64,000 nt of DNA from Boseongicola aestuarii (GCF_900184815.1 NZ_FXXQ01000002.1:483283-547282); one strand, 5' to 3'. Positions 55,285 through 63,873 are shown, counted from the stretch's first letter. Notes: generated from the sequence alone by a model not told the origin. Translations and numbers: made by a program.

Positions 55285-56325
55285 ATGTCTGAAAGCTCTG
55301 ATCGCAAAGCCCCCGTCGACCTTGGCATCTATAGCCGCGTTGCGGCCGACACTTCGCTTGACCCGGCGGACAAGATCGCGCTGGTCGTGTCGGGCATCTG
55401 GATCGTGCTGTGTCTGGCGTTTCTGGGCATCGTCGGGCTGGGCGGGTCCGAAGGGCTGGGCAGTCTGCGCTTTCTGATCGTCGTGCTGGCAGTGCTGCTG
55501 CCCGTGGCATTGATCTGGATCGGTGCGATTGCGGTGAAATCAGCGCGCATCATGCGCGAGGAAAGCGATCGGCTTCAGGCCTCAATGGACGCGATGCGCC
55601 AGATTTACATCACGCAGGCGCAGATGGCCGCAACCACGATGGGCCCCAATGTCGAGCGCAAGATCGACGAGATCGTTAAAGGTCAGCAACGCGCGGAAAG
55701 CGCGCTGGCCCAGTTCGCCACTTCGCGGCCCATTTCCGTTCCCGCCCCGTCGCCCGAACGCCCGGCGGTCGCGCCGATGGCCCCGCCCGTGACACCCGGT
55801 ATGGACCAGCAGCCCGATCTGGCGCTGGGAACCCCGGCCGAAATTTACGGCACGCCGGTGTCGACCGCGGATTTCATCACCGCGATGAATTTCCCCGAAA
55901 CCGCCGACGACCGTGCGGGCTTCAACGCCTTGCGCCGCGCACTGGCCGATCGCCGCGCCGCCGTGCTGATTCAGGCCAGTCAGGACGTGCTGACCCTGCT
56001 CAGCCAAGACGGCATCTATATGGATGATCTGACGCCGGATCGCGCGCGCACCGAGGTCTGGCGCCGATTCGCCGCCGGGGAACGGGGTCGCACGGTTTCG
56101 GGACTTGGCGGCGTGCGGGATCGCTCATCGCTGGCGCTGAGTGCCGCACGGATGCGTCAGGATTCGATCTTTCGCGACGCCGCGCATCATTTCCTGCGCA
56201 CCTTCGACAAAACGCTGGCCAGCATTGCCGACCGCCTGAGCGACGAGGAACTGTCGGCGCTGACGGAAACCCGCACGGCGCGGGCTTTCATGCTCTTGGG
56301 CCGGGTGGCCGGAATTTTCGACTAG
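55285..56325 (+). CDS. Conserved membrane protein of unknown function downstream of greA
   Basis: 346 residues. Two adjacent membrane segments (IALVVSGIWIVLCLAFLGIVGL, about 31-52; FLIVVLAVLLPVALIWIGAIAV, about 63-84) are followed by a coiled coil (MREESDRLQASMDAMRQIYITQAQM). Next are a Pro-rich linker (PISVPAPSPERPAVAPMAPPVTP) and a helical C-terminal domain of about 165 residues (STADFITAMNFPETADDRAGFNALRRALADRRAAVLIQASQDVLTLLSQDGIYMDDLTPDRARTEVWRRFAAGERG, in parts). I do not recognise a family name. It follows greA by 21 bases, so it is probably co-transcribed. The C-terminus would lie in the cytoplasm. Confidence 0.82.
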   Translation: MSESSDRKAPVDLGIYSRVAADTSLDPADKIALVVSGIWIVLCLAFLGIVGLGGSEGLGSLRFLIVVLAVLLPVALIWIGAIAVKSARIMREESDRLQASMDAMRQIYITQAQMAATTMGPNVERKIDEIVKGQQRAESALAQFATSRPISVPAPSPERPAVAPMAPPVTPGMDQQPDLALGTPAEIYGTPVSTADFITAMNFPETADDRAGFNALRRALADRRAAVLIQASQDVLTLLSQDGIYMDDLTPDRARTEVWRRFAAGERGRTVSGLGGVRDRSSLALSAARMRQDSIFRDAAHHFLRTFDKTLASIADRLSDEELSALTETRTARAFMLLGRVAGIFD

Positions 56326-56334
56326 TCCGGCCGC

Positions 56335-57360
56335 CTAGACCAGGAACATATCCTCGTCCGCGCCACAGCAATTGCCACAATCGCAGCCATGTTCGTGATC
56401 GTGGTCCGGGCCTTCGATGAAATTGCCGAAGTCATCGACATAAACCGAATGCGAGAAATCCTGCACGACCGGCAGCAGATCCGTCGCCAGAACGTCGGCT
56501 TCGGTTTCGGCGGGTGTCTCATCTGCATCGTCATCCTCGGCCACGCGGCCAGCGGCAACACCGACAAGAGCCGCACCGCCGCCAAAGAGCATCGCGGCCA
56601 CGACGCCAAGCAGGGCGACCAGAATTCCAAGCGCACCGCCGCTGCTGCCACCGTCGTCTTCTGACACGGTTTCAGGAGTCGAAGGCGGATCGGAGTCTTC
56701 TTCGGGAGGAGAAGGTGGTGGTGGCGGTGGCGCCTCGGGCTCTTCCGGCGGAGGTGGTGGTGGCACCTCGGGATCTTCCGGCGGAGGCGGTTGAGGTGGA
56801 GGTGGAGGTGGTGGAGCAATCCCGTCGCCTGCACCATAGAGAGCCTGCGCACCGGCGATGTCACCGGATTGCAGCTCGTCCACCGAGATCCTCGAGTTCA
56901 TGATCTGAAGGGGTTCACCGTCGTTTGAATCAAAGTGCCGCAAACCCAGCACATGCCCGATCTCATGCAAAGCGACCGCGTAGAAATCCACTTCGCCCGG
57001 ATTGCCGTTCGGAGCCCAGTCCTCGGCCTCGTCAAAAAGCACGCTGCCGGATGTTATCGAAGAACTGGTGCTGCTCCAGAACGCCTGACCAACGGTGTTC
57101 CACGCCCCATCAATCGCGCCGACACTGACGTCGATATCGATCGGGGTCGTCGTGTCATCCGGCGAAACATAGGTGAAATTGATATCGGCGACAGTTTCCC
57201 AAGTATCAAAGGCGTCCTGCAAGGCCGCGTCGAAATCCGCTTGGGTATCGCCACCGTCAAACTGGAAATTCGAGCCGAACTCGGCGGTCCATGTGATCTC
57301 GCCACTTTCAGTGCCATAAGTGGAACTGCCCCACTTTGGTCCAAACAGGTTGTAATACAT
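56335..57360 (-). CDS. Matrixin-like metalloprotease with Pro-rich linker and metal-rich tail
   Basis: 341 residues. The catalytic domain (about 1-175) contains the zinc motif HEIGHVLGLRH (residues 132-142), which is the metzincin HExxHxxGxxH, and a Met-turn candidate IMNSRIS. A proline-rich linker (about 178-230, runs of Pro and PEEPE) and a glycine/hydrophobic segment (GGALGILVALLGVVAAMLFG) follow, then an acidic stretch. The tail DHDHEHGCDCGNCC is rich in His and Cys. There is no N-terminal signal peptide, so secretion or localisation is unclear. It is unlike its ribosomal neighbours and is probably a lineage-specific gene. ATG 57360. Confidence 0.82.
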   Translation of the reverse strand: MYYNLFGPKWGSSTYGTESGEITWTAEFGSNFQFDGGDTQADFDAALQDAFDTWETVADINFTYVSPDDTTTPIDIDVSVGAIDGAWNTVGQAFWSSTSSSITSGSVLFDEAEDWAPNGNPGEVDFYAVALHEIGHVLGLRHFDSNDGEPLQIMNSRISVDELQSGDIAGAQALYGAGDGIAPPPPPPPQPPPPEDPEVPPPPPPEEPEAPPPPPPSPPEEDSDPPSTPETVSEDDGGSSGGALGILVALLGVVAAMLFGGGAALVGVAAGRVAEDDDADETPAETEADVLATDLLPVVQDFSHSVYVDDFGNFIEGPDHDHEHGCDCGNCCGADEDMFLV

Positions 57361-57502
57361 CGTCGCCTCAAGTCTGCCCCGGAGTCTTCTGCTCCTGTTA
57401 TTAGCGTTCTGTTAAGCGAGACAATTGGACTAAACAACGGCGCAAATGTGGCGACGGCGAAAAGCGCCTGTTTCCCCAAGGGAAATCGGCGTGATTTCGC
57501 AA

Positions 57503-57532
57503 CAAAAAAGGCGCATCCCGAAGGATACGCCT
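57503..57532 (-). terminator. Intrinsic terminator after rplA
   Basis: On the minus strand AGGCG-T-ATCC pairs with GGAT-G-CGCCT around loop TTCG (57509-57532), followed by TTTTTTGTTG. A stable stem with a UUCG-type tetraloop and a six-T tract make it a convincing Rho-independent terminator, 25 bases after the rplA stop. Confidence 0.88.
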
Positions 57533-57556
57533 GATTTCACACGTTTCGCAGAGGGC

Positions 57557-58258
57557 TTAGCTGTTGCCTGTGGCCGAAACCACGTCAACCGAAACGCCCG
57601 GACCCATGGTCGAAGTCAAGAAGACTTTCTTCATATAGGTGCCTTTGGCGCCTGTTGGCCGGGCCTTCGACACCGCGTCGACGAATGCGCGGATGTTCTC
57701 GACCAGCTTCGCTTCGTCGAACGACGTCTTGCCAACACCGGCGTGAACAACACCGGCTTTCTCGGCCTTGAACGTAACCTGACCGCCTTTTGCAGCCTCG
57801 ACAGCTTCTGCGACGTCCATGGTCACCGTGCCGACCTTCGGGTTCGGCATCAGGTTGCGCGGACCAAGCACCTTACCAAGACGACCGACAATCGGCATCA
57901 TGTCAGGTGTGGCGATGCAACGATCGAACTCGATCTTGCCGCCCTGAACGATCTCCATCAGGTCTTCGGCGCCGACGATGTCCGCACCTGCCTTTTGGGC
58001 TTCTTCCGCCTTCGCACCACGTGCGAAAACCGCAACGCGAACCGACTTGCCGGTGCCGTTTGGCAGGTTGACCGAACCGCGAACCATCTGGTCTGCGTGG
58101 CGCGGATCAACACCGAGGTTCATCGCGATTTCGACTGTCTGGTCGAACTTCGTCTTTGCATTGCCTTTGATCAGAGCGACAGCTTCTTCAACTGTGAGGT
58201 TCTCTTTACCGGCGAATGCCTCTTTGGCGGCGCGTGCGCGCTTTCCAAGTTTTGCCAT
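57557..58258 (-). CDS. rplA: 50S ribosomal protein L1
   Basis: 233 residues, standard length. [90 protein letters not shown] and [22 protein letters not shown] are L1 signatures. L1 forms the stalk at the E site and in other bacteria represses its own rplK-rplA mRNA. It starts four bases after the rplK stop. A strong terminator follows, so rplJ-rplL are not in this transcript. Confidence 0.98.
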   Translation of the reverse strand: MAKLGKRARAAKEAFAGKENLTVEEAVALIKGNAKTKFDQTVEIAMNLGVDPRHADQMVRGSVNLPNGTGKSVRVAVFARGAKAEEAQKAGADIVGAEDLMEIVQGGKIEFDRCIATPDMMPIVGRLGKVLGPRNLMPNPKVGTVTMDVAEAVEAAKGGQVTFKAEKAGVVHAGVGKTSFDEAKLVENIRAFVDAVSKARPTGAKGTYMKKVFLTSTMGPGVSVDVVSATGNS

Positions 58259-58262
58259 CGTC

Positions 58263-58691
58263 TTACCCTTTCACCTCGATACCCATCGACCGGGCAGAGC
58301 CCAGGATGATCTTCATCGCAGCTTCAACGTCGTTTGCGTTCAGATCGACCATTTTCGCTTCCGCGATCTCGCGCAGTTGCTTGGTGGTCACCGAACCGAC
58401 GGTCTCGCGGCTTGGAGTCTTCGCACCCGACTTCAGCTTGGCCGCTTTTTTCAGGTAATAAGACGCAGGAGGCGTCTTGATTTCCATCGAGAACGACTTG
58501 TCCTGATAGTAGGTGATGATGGTCGGGCAAGGGGCGCCTTGCTCCATGTCCTGCGTCTTGGCGTTGAAGCCTTTGCAGAATTCCATGATGTTGATGCCGC
58601 GCTGACCCAATGCCGGTCCGACCGGCGGGGAGGGGTTTGCTTGTCCGGCGGGCACCTGCAACTTCAGTTGCCCCATAACTTTCTTGGCCAT
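58263..58691 (-). CDS. rplK: 50S ribosomal protein L11
   Basis: 142 residues, standard length. [39 protein letters not shown] is the family's conserved N-terminal stretch (in the reading [16 protein letters not shown]...), and [60 protein letters not shown] is the rRNA-binding C-terminal domain (in parts). It forms the GTPase-associated centre with L10-L7/L12. AAGGAG lies upstream. It is the first gene of rplK-rplA; its own leader lies at 58692-58912, because nusG is separated by a plus-strand gene. Confidence 0.98.
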   Translation of the reverse strand: MAKKVMGQLKLQVPAGQANPSPPVGPALGQRGINIMEFCKGFNAKTQDMEQGAPCPTIITYYQDKSFSMEIKTPPASYYLKKAAKLKSGAKTPSRETVGSVTTKQLREIAEAKMVDLNANDVEAAMKIILGSARSMGIEVKG

Positions 58692-58912
58692 TGGCCATCT
58701 CCTTTTTGCAACGCCTGCCGGTCGCGTCCGTCAGGCTTCATGTCGATGTGGTCCGGTCCGGTACGCGCGCGCCCTCGCCTCCCACATGGGAATCCCCTGT
58801 TCGGGGACTGGCGGGGGATAGACCGGGGGCGCGTGGTTTGCAATAGCCTTGAACGCGAATTGGTCGGCGCTGCGCCTTACTGTAGGGTGTCCCTCAGAAC
58901 GAAGGAAACGCC

Positions 58913-59710
58913 ATGCTGCACCACGTCACCGTCGGAAACGGCACACCCCTTGTGATCTTGCATGGCGTGCGCCTCGATCATCGCCACATGATCGAGAGCC
59001 TTGAGCCGGTCTTCGAAAACCTCGACGGCTGGCAACGCATTTATGTCGACCTTCCCGGGCACGGGCAAAGCCCCGCTGACAACGCGATCCGCTCGATGGA
59101 CGATGTGCTGGAGGCGCTCGTTGTTTTCACCGACGCGATACTGCCGGGCCAGCGCTTTGGCGTGATCGGCGAATCGCGCGGCAGTTATCTGGCCCGCGGC
59201 ATGGCGCATAAGAGACCCAACGCTGCGCTCGGCCTCGGCCTCATCGTGCCCGGCGGCAATCCCGGCACGGACCCGGCACGCCTGCCGCCGCATCAGGTCC
59301 TGATGCCCGACGCCTCCCTGCGCGAAGGTCTGGCCGACAATCAGGTCTACCGCTTCGAGAACCTCATGGTCATCCAGAACCAACGCCTTCTCGATCAGGC
59401 GGCCAAAGCCAAAATCCCCGCGATGGCGCTTTTTGACGCCGAACAGGAAGACCGCGTCTTTCAAGCATTCCATTTTCAGCACGCGCTGAACGGCGAAGCC
59501 GAACGGCACGACGGCCCCAGCGTCATCATCGTCGGGCGTCAGGACGCCATGTCAGGTTATCTCGACGGGATCGACCTGTTGAACGCCTACCACCGCGCCA
59601 GCCTCGCCGTGCTGGACACCGCCGGACACGCAGTGGCATGGGAGCGCCCCGAAGTCTTTCAGGCACTGATGCGTAATTGGCTGGACCGGCTGCAGCATTC
59701 CCTGATCTGA
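58913..59710 (+). CDS. Alpha/beta hydrolase
   Basis: 265 residues. The alpha/beta-hydrolase fold is shown by TPLVILHGVRLDHRHMIESLEPVFE (oxyanion HG), DLPGHGQSPADNAI, the nucleophile elbow GVIGESRGSYLARGMA (G-E-S-R-G), VIIVGRQDAMSGYLDGIDLL and the catalytic His in LDTAGHAVAWERPEVF. The substrate is unknown. AAGGAAA precedes the ATG. It lies on the opposite strand between nusG and rplK, a pair usually adjacent. Confidence 0.87.
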   Translation: MLHHVTVGNGTPLVILHGVRLDHRHMIESLEPVFENLDGWQRIYVDLPGHGQSPADNAIRSMDDVLEALVVFTDAILPGQRFGVIGESRGSYLARGMAHKRPNAALGLGLIVPGGNPGTDPARLPPHQVLMPDASLREGLADNQVYRFENLMVIQNQRLLDQAAKAKIPAMALFDAEQEDRVFQAFHFQHALNGEAERHDGPSVIIVGRQDAMSGYLDGIDLLNAYHRASLAVLDTAGHAVAWERPEVFQALMRNWLDRLQHSLI

Positions 59711-59932
59711 GACAACGGCCAGACCGCCGGGTCAAAACCTGACGGTCCTAACCATCGCGGTCATCTTGTCGCTTTTCAGACCGGACGCTCAGCTTTCGCT
59801 TGCGGATATCAATCAGAAATCAGGCCCAAAATGACGGCGATCACATCAAAGAAATAGAGCGCAAAACCGCTTTCCAGACTACGGCCGGAGGTAGAGCCAA
59901 AAAGTCATGCGGCAAAGCGACCAACGGCACAA

Positions 59933-59953
59933 CCGGCCTTCAATGAAGGCCGG
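59933..59953 (-). terminator. Strong hairpin after nusG
   Basis: CCGGCCTTC (59933-59941) pairs perfectly with GAAGGCCGG (59945-59953) around loop AAT. It lies nine bases after the nusG stop. On the minus strand a short TTGTGCC follows, so the T-tract is poor. It might terminate nusG transcription or stabilise the mRNA 3' end. Confidence 0.55.
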
Positions 59954-59962
59954 GGGCCGGTC

Positions 59963-60496
59963 TCATGTCTGCTTGGAAACCTGCGTGAATTCCAATTCGA
60001 CGGGCGTGGCGCGACCGAAGATTGACACGCTGACCTTCAGACGCTGGTTCTCGTCGTCCACATCTTCCACCGTACCGTCGAAGTCTTCGAACGGGCCGTC
60101 GTTGACCTTGACCTTCTCGCCGATCTCGAACGAAATCAGCAGCTTCGGTGCGCTCTCGCCCTCTTCGACGCGACCAAGGATCGCCTGAACTTCGCTGTCG
60201 CGCATCGGCATCGGACGCCCCTGCGGGCCAAGGAAGCCGGTGACGCGGTTGATCGAGTTGATCAAGTGATAGCCTTCGTCGGACATTTCCATGCGGACCA
60301 GAACGTAACCGGGCATGAAGCGGCGCTCGGCCGTTACCTTTTTGCCGCGCCGGATTTCGATGACTTCTTCGGTCGGGACCAGCACTTCTTCGATCTGATC
60401 CTCAAGCCCCGCATCGATCACGGCATGACGGATTTGCTCGGCAATCTTCTTTTCGAAGTTCGAGAGCACGCTCACCGAATACCAGCGTTTCGCCAT
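59963..60496 (-). CDS. nusG: Transcription termination/antitermination protein NusG
   Basis: 177 residues, standard length. The NGN domain includes [51 protein letters not shown] and [33 protein letters not shown] (in parts). The KOW domain is [47 protein letters not shown]. NusG binds RNA polymerase and couples it to Rho or the ribosome. I start at 60496 behind AAGGACG; the frame to 60553 is not conserved. It is separated from secE by a plus-strand epimerase gene and a terminator-like hairpin, so it needs its own promoter. Confidence 0.97.
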   Translation of the reverse strand: MAKRWYSVSVLSNFEKKIAEQIRHAVIDAGLEDQIEEVLVPTEEVIEIRRGKKVTAERRFMPGYVLVRMEMSDEGYHLINSINRVTGFLGPQGRPMPMRDSEVQAILGRVEEGESAPKLLISFEIGEKVKVNDGPFEDFDGTVEDVDDENQRLKVSVSIFGRATPVELEFTQVSKQT

Positions 60497-60534
60497 GGTT
60501 CTATCGTCCTTATCTGTCCGCCGGGGAGTCCCGG

Positions 60535-60566
60535 AAATAAAAGCGGCGTGCAACTCGGTGCACGCC
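60535..60566 (-). terminator. Terminator-like hairpin just upstream of nusG
   Basis: On the minus strand GGCGTGCA pairs with TGCACGCC (60545-60566, loop of 6), followed by GCTTTTATTT. It has the form of a Rho-independent terminator, but it lies 48 bases before the nusG start codon. It may stop transcripts coming from secE, or attenuate nusG. Confidence 0.7.
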
Positions 60567-60677
60567 TTATGCCGGGCAATTACACGGCATCACGTTCCGT
60601 TTCAAGTGCTGTTCAGCATTGATCTGCTGCCACAGTCGGTCAAACTGCCGGGGGATTTGCAATCAAGGGGGCCCGAA

Positions 60678-61655
60678 ATGGCAAATGAAACGTATCTCGT
60701 CACCGGCGCGATGGGTTGCATCGGGTCCTGGGTGCTGCGCCATCTCACGGATCAGGGCGCGAAGATTGTGGCGACCGACCTGCAAGATGACCCGGTGCGC
60801 GCCCGGCTTTTGCTGAGTGACGCCGAAATTGCCGCCATCACGTGGGATCATCTCGACGTCACCGACACCAAAGCTGCGTCGTCCATCGTCGCGAAACACC
60901 AGGTGACGCACATCATTCACCTTGCCGGGCTGCAAATCCCGTTTTGCCGCGCCAATCCGCCTCTGGGCGCTGCGGTCAATGTCACCGGGACCGTCAATAT
61001 CTTCGAGGCAGCCCGCGCCCACGACGTCAAAGGTCTGGTCTACGCCAGTTCCCTCGCCGCGCTCGGCGCGCCCGAGACCTACGACACTTGGCCCCTGCCC
61101 GACGACGCCCTTCCTAACCCGGCAACGCTTTACGGCGTCTACAAGGTTGCCAACGAGGAAACCGGCCGGATCTATGCCGCCGACTGGAATGTCGGCAGCA
61201 TCGGCCTGCGCCCCTATACGGTCTATGGCGTCGCCCGTGACCAGGGCGTGACGGCGGACCCCGCAAAAGCAATCCTCGCCGCCGCCGCCGGCGTTCCGTT
61301 CCACATCCGCTTCAGTGGCGCGATCGCCCTTCAACACGCCTCTGACGTCGCGCGGATTTTCATCGGCTGCGCAAACGCCGAAGCGACCGGTGCGCATGTC
61401 TTCAACCTGCGCGGCGATGTTATTGAAATCGCGGACTTCGTCGAGATTCTCAAGGATATCGTGCCGGACGCTCAAATCACCTACGAGCAAAACGCCCCGC
61501 TGCCCTACCCGGCTGACCTGAGCGACGCCGGCCTTCGCAGCGTGCTTGGCCAAGTCCCCCACACGCCTCTGAAAGACGCAATGGCAAATGACCTATCTGC
61601 CTACAGATCACTGCTGGCGACTGGCAAACTCGATTTGAAGCAATTGGAAAGCTGA
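60678..61655 (+). CDS. NAD(P)-dependent epimerase/dehydratase (extended SDR)
   Basis: 325 residues. The extended short-chain dehydrogenase pattern is clear: TYLVTGAMGCIGSWVLRHL (GxxGxxG), VDLQDDPVRARLL, HIIHLAGLQIPFCRANP, VYASSLAALG, and YGVYKVANEETGRIYA (active-site YxxxK), then NVGSIGLRPYTVYGVARDQG. C-terminal HASDVARIFIGCANAEATGAHVFNLRGDVI fits NDP-sugar epimerases, but no sugar genes are nearby. Substrate unknown. I start at 60678 behind AAGGGGG. It is on the opposite strand between secE and nusG. Confidence 0.88.
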   Translation: MANETYLVTGAMGCIGSWVLRHLTDQGAKIVATDLQDDPVRARLLLSDAEIAAITWDHLDVTDTKAASSIVAKHQVTHIIHLAGLQIPFCRANPPLGAAVNVTGTVNIFEAARAHDVKGLVYASSLAALGAPETYDTWPLPDDALPNPATLYGVYKVANEETGRIYAADWNVGSIGLRPYTVYGVARDQGVTADPAKAILAAAAGVPFHIRFSGAIALQHASDVARIFIGCANAEATGAHVFNLRGDVIEIADFVEILKDIVPDAQITYEQNAPLPYPADLSDAGLRSVLGQVPHTPLKDAMANDLSAYRSLLATGKLDLKQLES

Positions 61656-61659
61656 GGCC

Positions 61660-61851
61660 CTAGCCAAAGATCGTCAGGATACCCTGCAACCCCTGACGGA
61701 TCAGAAAGTCGACCAGAAAGAAGAACGCCGCTGTCACGATCGACAGCAAAAAGACCATCGACGACGTCAGCACGACTTCACGACGCGTGGGCCAGACGAC
61801 CTTGGCGATCTCTGCACGGGTTTGCTGAACGAATTGAAGCGGATTGGCCAT
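61660..61851 (-). CDS. secE: Preprotein translocase subunit SecE
   Basis: 63 residues, the short single-spanning SecE. PLQFVQQTRAEIAKVVWPTRREVVLTSSMVFLLSIVTAAFFFLVDFLIRQGLQGIL (in parts) contains the conserved amphipathic helix with the VVWPTRREV motif and one membrane segment. SecE stabilises SecY in the translocon. I start at 61851 behind AAAGAG; the frame extends to 61908 but overlaps the acetyltransferase gene. It lies downstream of tRNA-Trp as usual, but nusG is no longer adjacent. Confidence 0.96.
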   Translation of the reverse strand: MANPLQFVQQTRAEIAKVVWPTRREVVLTSSMVFLLSIVTAAFFFLVDFLIRQGLQGILTIFG

Positions 61852-61904
61852 GTGTACACTCTTTGTCAGATCAATCGGGCAGATACGCGCTTGTGGCGCG
61901 CTTT

Positions 61905-62564
61905 TCAACCCTTCGCAACTACACGTTCCAGTGCATCAACATCGCCTCCGCAAATCGCAGCCCCATTGGCGACGATAAGGTCAATCGGCCAGTCCCACCA
62001 AGCCAGCTTCATCAGCCGCGCCGTCTGCGCCGGATCAAAGCGATGACGAACAACTTGCGCCGGATTGCCCGCAACAATCGTGTAATCCGGCACCTTGCCG
62101 CGCACCACGGACCCTGCGCCGATAATCACCCCCGAGCCGATCTGCGCACCGGGCAGGATCATCGCCCCTGTGCCGATCCAGACATCGTTGCCGATGACGG
62201 TGTCGGCAAAACTGGTGGGCATCGAGGGACGTCCCGCGCCCATTCCATCGAATATTGCAAAGGGAAAGGTGGAAATCCCGTCATACCGGTGATTGGCCGA
62301 GGACGTGATGAACTGCACGCCCGAAGCGATCTGGCAGAACTTGCCGATCACCAGTTTCTCGGGCGAAAACTCGAACAAATAGGGCGCGATCCGGGCGGCA
62401 TACCCCGACGGATCCTCCAGAGGCGCGTGATCGGAATAATAGCTGTAGTCGCCGACCTCGATCCTTGAATGACGCAGAACCGCCTTCAGGAATACTGTGC
62501 CTTGATGGTGGCTGCCGTCAGGCAGCGTGATGGGAAAACGGGTATCGGGTTTGGCAAAGGGCAT
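61905..62564 (-). CDS. CatB-related O-acetyltransferase (XAT family)
   Basis: 219 residues of the hexapeptide xenobiotic acetyltransferase family (virginiamycin/chloramphenicol type). Left-handed beta-helix repeats are visible: GKFCQIASGVQFITSSANHRYDGISTFPF, TVIGNDVWIGTGAMILPGAQIGSGVIIGAGSVVRGKVPDYTIVAGNPAQVVR (in parts), with the catalytic His in SSANHR. FDPAQTARLMKLAWWDWPIDLI is the typical C-terminal helix. It may acetylate an antibiotic or an endogenous sugar; sequence does not decide. It lies between tRNA-Trp and secE, an uncommon site, and the ATG has GAGG upstream. Confidence 0.87.
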   Translation of the reverse strand: MPFAKPDTRFPITLPDGSHHQGTVFLKAVLRHSRIEVGDYSYYSDHAPLEDPSGYAARIAPYLFEFSPEKLVIGKFCQIASGVQFITSSANHRYDGISTFPFAIFDGMGAGRPSMPTSFADTVIGNDVWIGTGAMILPGAQIGSGVIIGAGSVVRGKVPDYTIVAGNPAQVVRHRFDPAQTARLMKLAWWDWPIDLIVANGAAICGGDVDALERVVAKG

Positions 62565-62654
62565 GGAAGAACCTCGCGAAGGTCTGAAGTCAAAAATCGG
62601 ATGACGGATCAGAAACGGTGCTGGTTCATCTGCCTTGCTCCTTACTGGTGGTCT

Positions 62655-62730
62655 TGGCAGGGGCTGAGGGACTCGAACCCACGACCCTCGGTTTTGGAGA
62701 CCGATGCTCTACCAACTGAGCTAAACCCCT
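62655..62730 (-). tRNA. tRNA-Trp (anticodon CCA)
   Basis: 76 bases on the minus strand, from AGGGGTTTAGCTC to the encoded CCA. Acceptor, D (AGCTCAGTTGGTAGAGC), anticodon (TCGGT-CTCCAAA-ACCGA, anticodon CCA) and T arms (GTGGGTTCGAGTCCC) all fold. It stands in the usual place upstream of secE, although an acetyltransferase gene lies between them. Confidence 0.96.
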
Positions 62731-62791
62731 AAGACCAAGGGCGTGATTAGTCGGTTGGAGTTGGGGAATCAAGCTTAGAAACGTGACGGCG

Positions 62792-63766
62792 TCAAATAAG
62801 CCGCAAGAGCCTCAGTAGCACTAGTTGCAGCGCAATCATGCCGAACAGGATCGCGCAGAATACCCAGAACGCACCATCCCAGGCCGCGCCGGGTATGCCG
62901 CCCAGGTTCACGCCGAACACGCCGGCAACGACACCAAGCGGCAGGAACACCACCGAAATTATCGACAGCACATACAGGTTTCGGTTCAGCCGCTCGGCCT
63001 GCGTGCTTCCCAGATCGTCCTTGATTACATGCAGACGCTCGCGAATCTCGTCCAGCGTTTCGACCATCCGCGTCGTACGGTCGGCGGCTTCGCCCAGACG
63101 GTTCCGGTCCTTCTGCTCAAGCCAGTCAAGGTCCGAATTCCGCAAGGCCGTCAGCGCGTCACGCTGCGCGGCGATATGGCGACGAAAGGCCACCGCGGTG
63201 CGGCGCGCACTGGTGATGCGGGCCCGGACCGAAAGATTGTCGTCCTCCAGATCGACTTCCTCCAATGCACTGGTTTCGTCGTCCAGTCGCACCAAAGCCT
63301 CGTCGATCTCGACGCCTATCAAATCCACCATCTGACACAGAAAATCACCGACCCGCGTCGGCCCGACGCCTTTCTCGAACCGCTCCGCCATATCGCTGAC
63401 GGCTTCCAGATCGCGCACCGACACCGACAAGATCCGCGCGGGATCAAGCCACAGACGCACCGAAACCATATCGTTGGGTTCCTGCTCGGGGTTCGGGTTC
63501 ACACCCCGCAGAATGACAAGAGCACCACCATCGCTGCCCCGCACGCGCGGCCGCGTTGCCTGTGCCAAAAGCGCATCTGAAATCGAATGATCGAGGTAAT
63601 CCAGATGTTTGGCCAGCCAGCGTGCAGCACCGTCTTCGGTCACGCGAAGGTGGACCCATGCCGCCTCAGGTGACTTCAGCGCCTCGGCCATCGCCGCTTC
63701 GTCGCCTAGCCGCGCATCCGCCGCATTACCGCCAAGCCTGAAAGCATGTTGAACAAGTTGATCCAT
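62792..63766 (-). CDS. zntB: CorA-family transporter, zinc transporter ZntB-like
   Basis: 324 residues. A large N-terminal cytoplasmic domain (VHLRVTEDGAARWLAKHLDYLDHSISDALL) ends in a long helix. Two C-terminal membrane segments (LYVLSIISVVFLPLGVVAGVFG and AAWDGAFWVFCAILFGMIALQLVLL) flank the pore loop GVFGVNLGGIPG. The GVN in place of the GMN of Mg-channel CorA is typical of ZntB, which moves zinc, so I assign it on that basis. I start at 63766 (MDQLVQHAF). It is inserted between tuf and tRNA-Trp on the same strand. Confidence 0.86.
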   Translation of the reverse strand: MDQLVQHAFRLGGNAADARLGDEAAMAEALKSPEAAWVHLRVTEDGAARWLAKHLDYLDHSISDALLAQATRPRVRGSDGGALVILRGVNPNPEQEPNDMVSVRLWLDPARILSVSVRDLEAVSDMAERFEKGVGPTRVGDFLCQMVDLIGVEIDEALVRLDDETSALEEVDLEDDNLSVRARITSARRTAVAFRRHIAAQRDALTALRNSDLDWLEQKDRNRLGEAADRTTRMVETLDEIRERLHVIKDDLGSTQAERLNRNLYVLSIISVVFLPLGVVAGVFGVNLGGIPGAAWDGAFWVFCAILFGMIALQLVLLRLLRLI

Positions 63767-63814
63767 GCCCCAAACTAGCGCGGGCTTCCAAAGCAATCAA
63801 AGCCTGAAACGGCA

Positions 63815-63850
63815 GAATTAAAAAAGCCCGCGCCAAACTGGCGCGGGCTT
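63815..63850 (-). terminator. Intrinsic terminator of tuf
   Basis: On the minus strand AAGCCCGCGCC pairs with GGCGCGGGCTT (11 bp, 63824-63850, loop of 5), followed by TTTTTTAATT. It lies 24 bases after the tuf stop and is a strong Rho-independent terminator. Confidence 0.93.
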
Positions 63851-63873
63851 GTTCGGTCGCGATCGAACGAACC

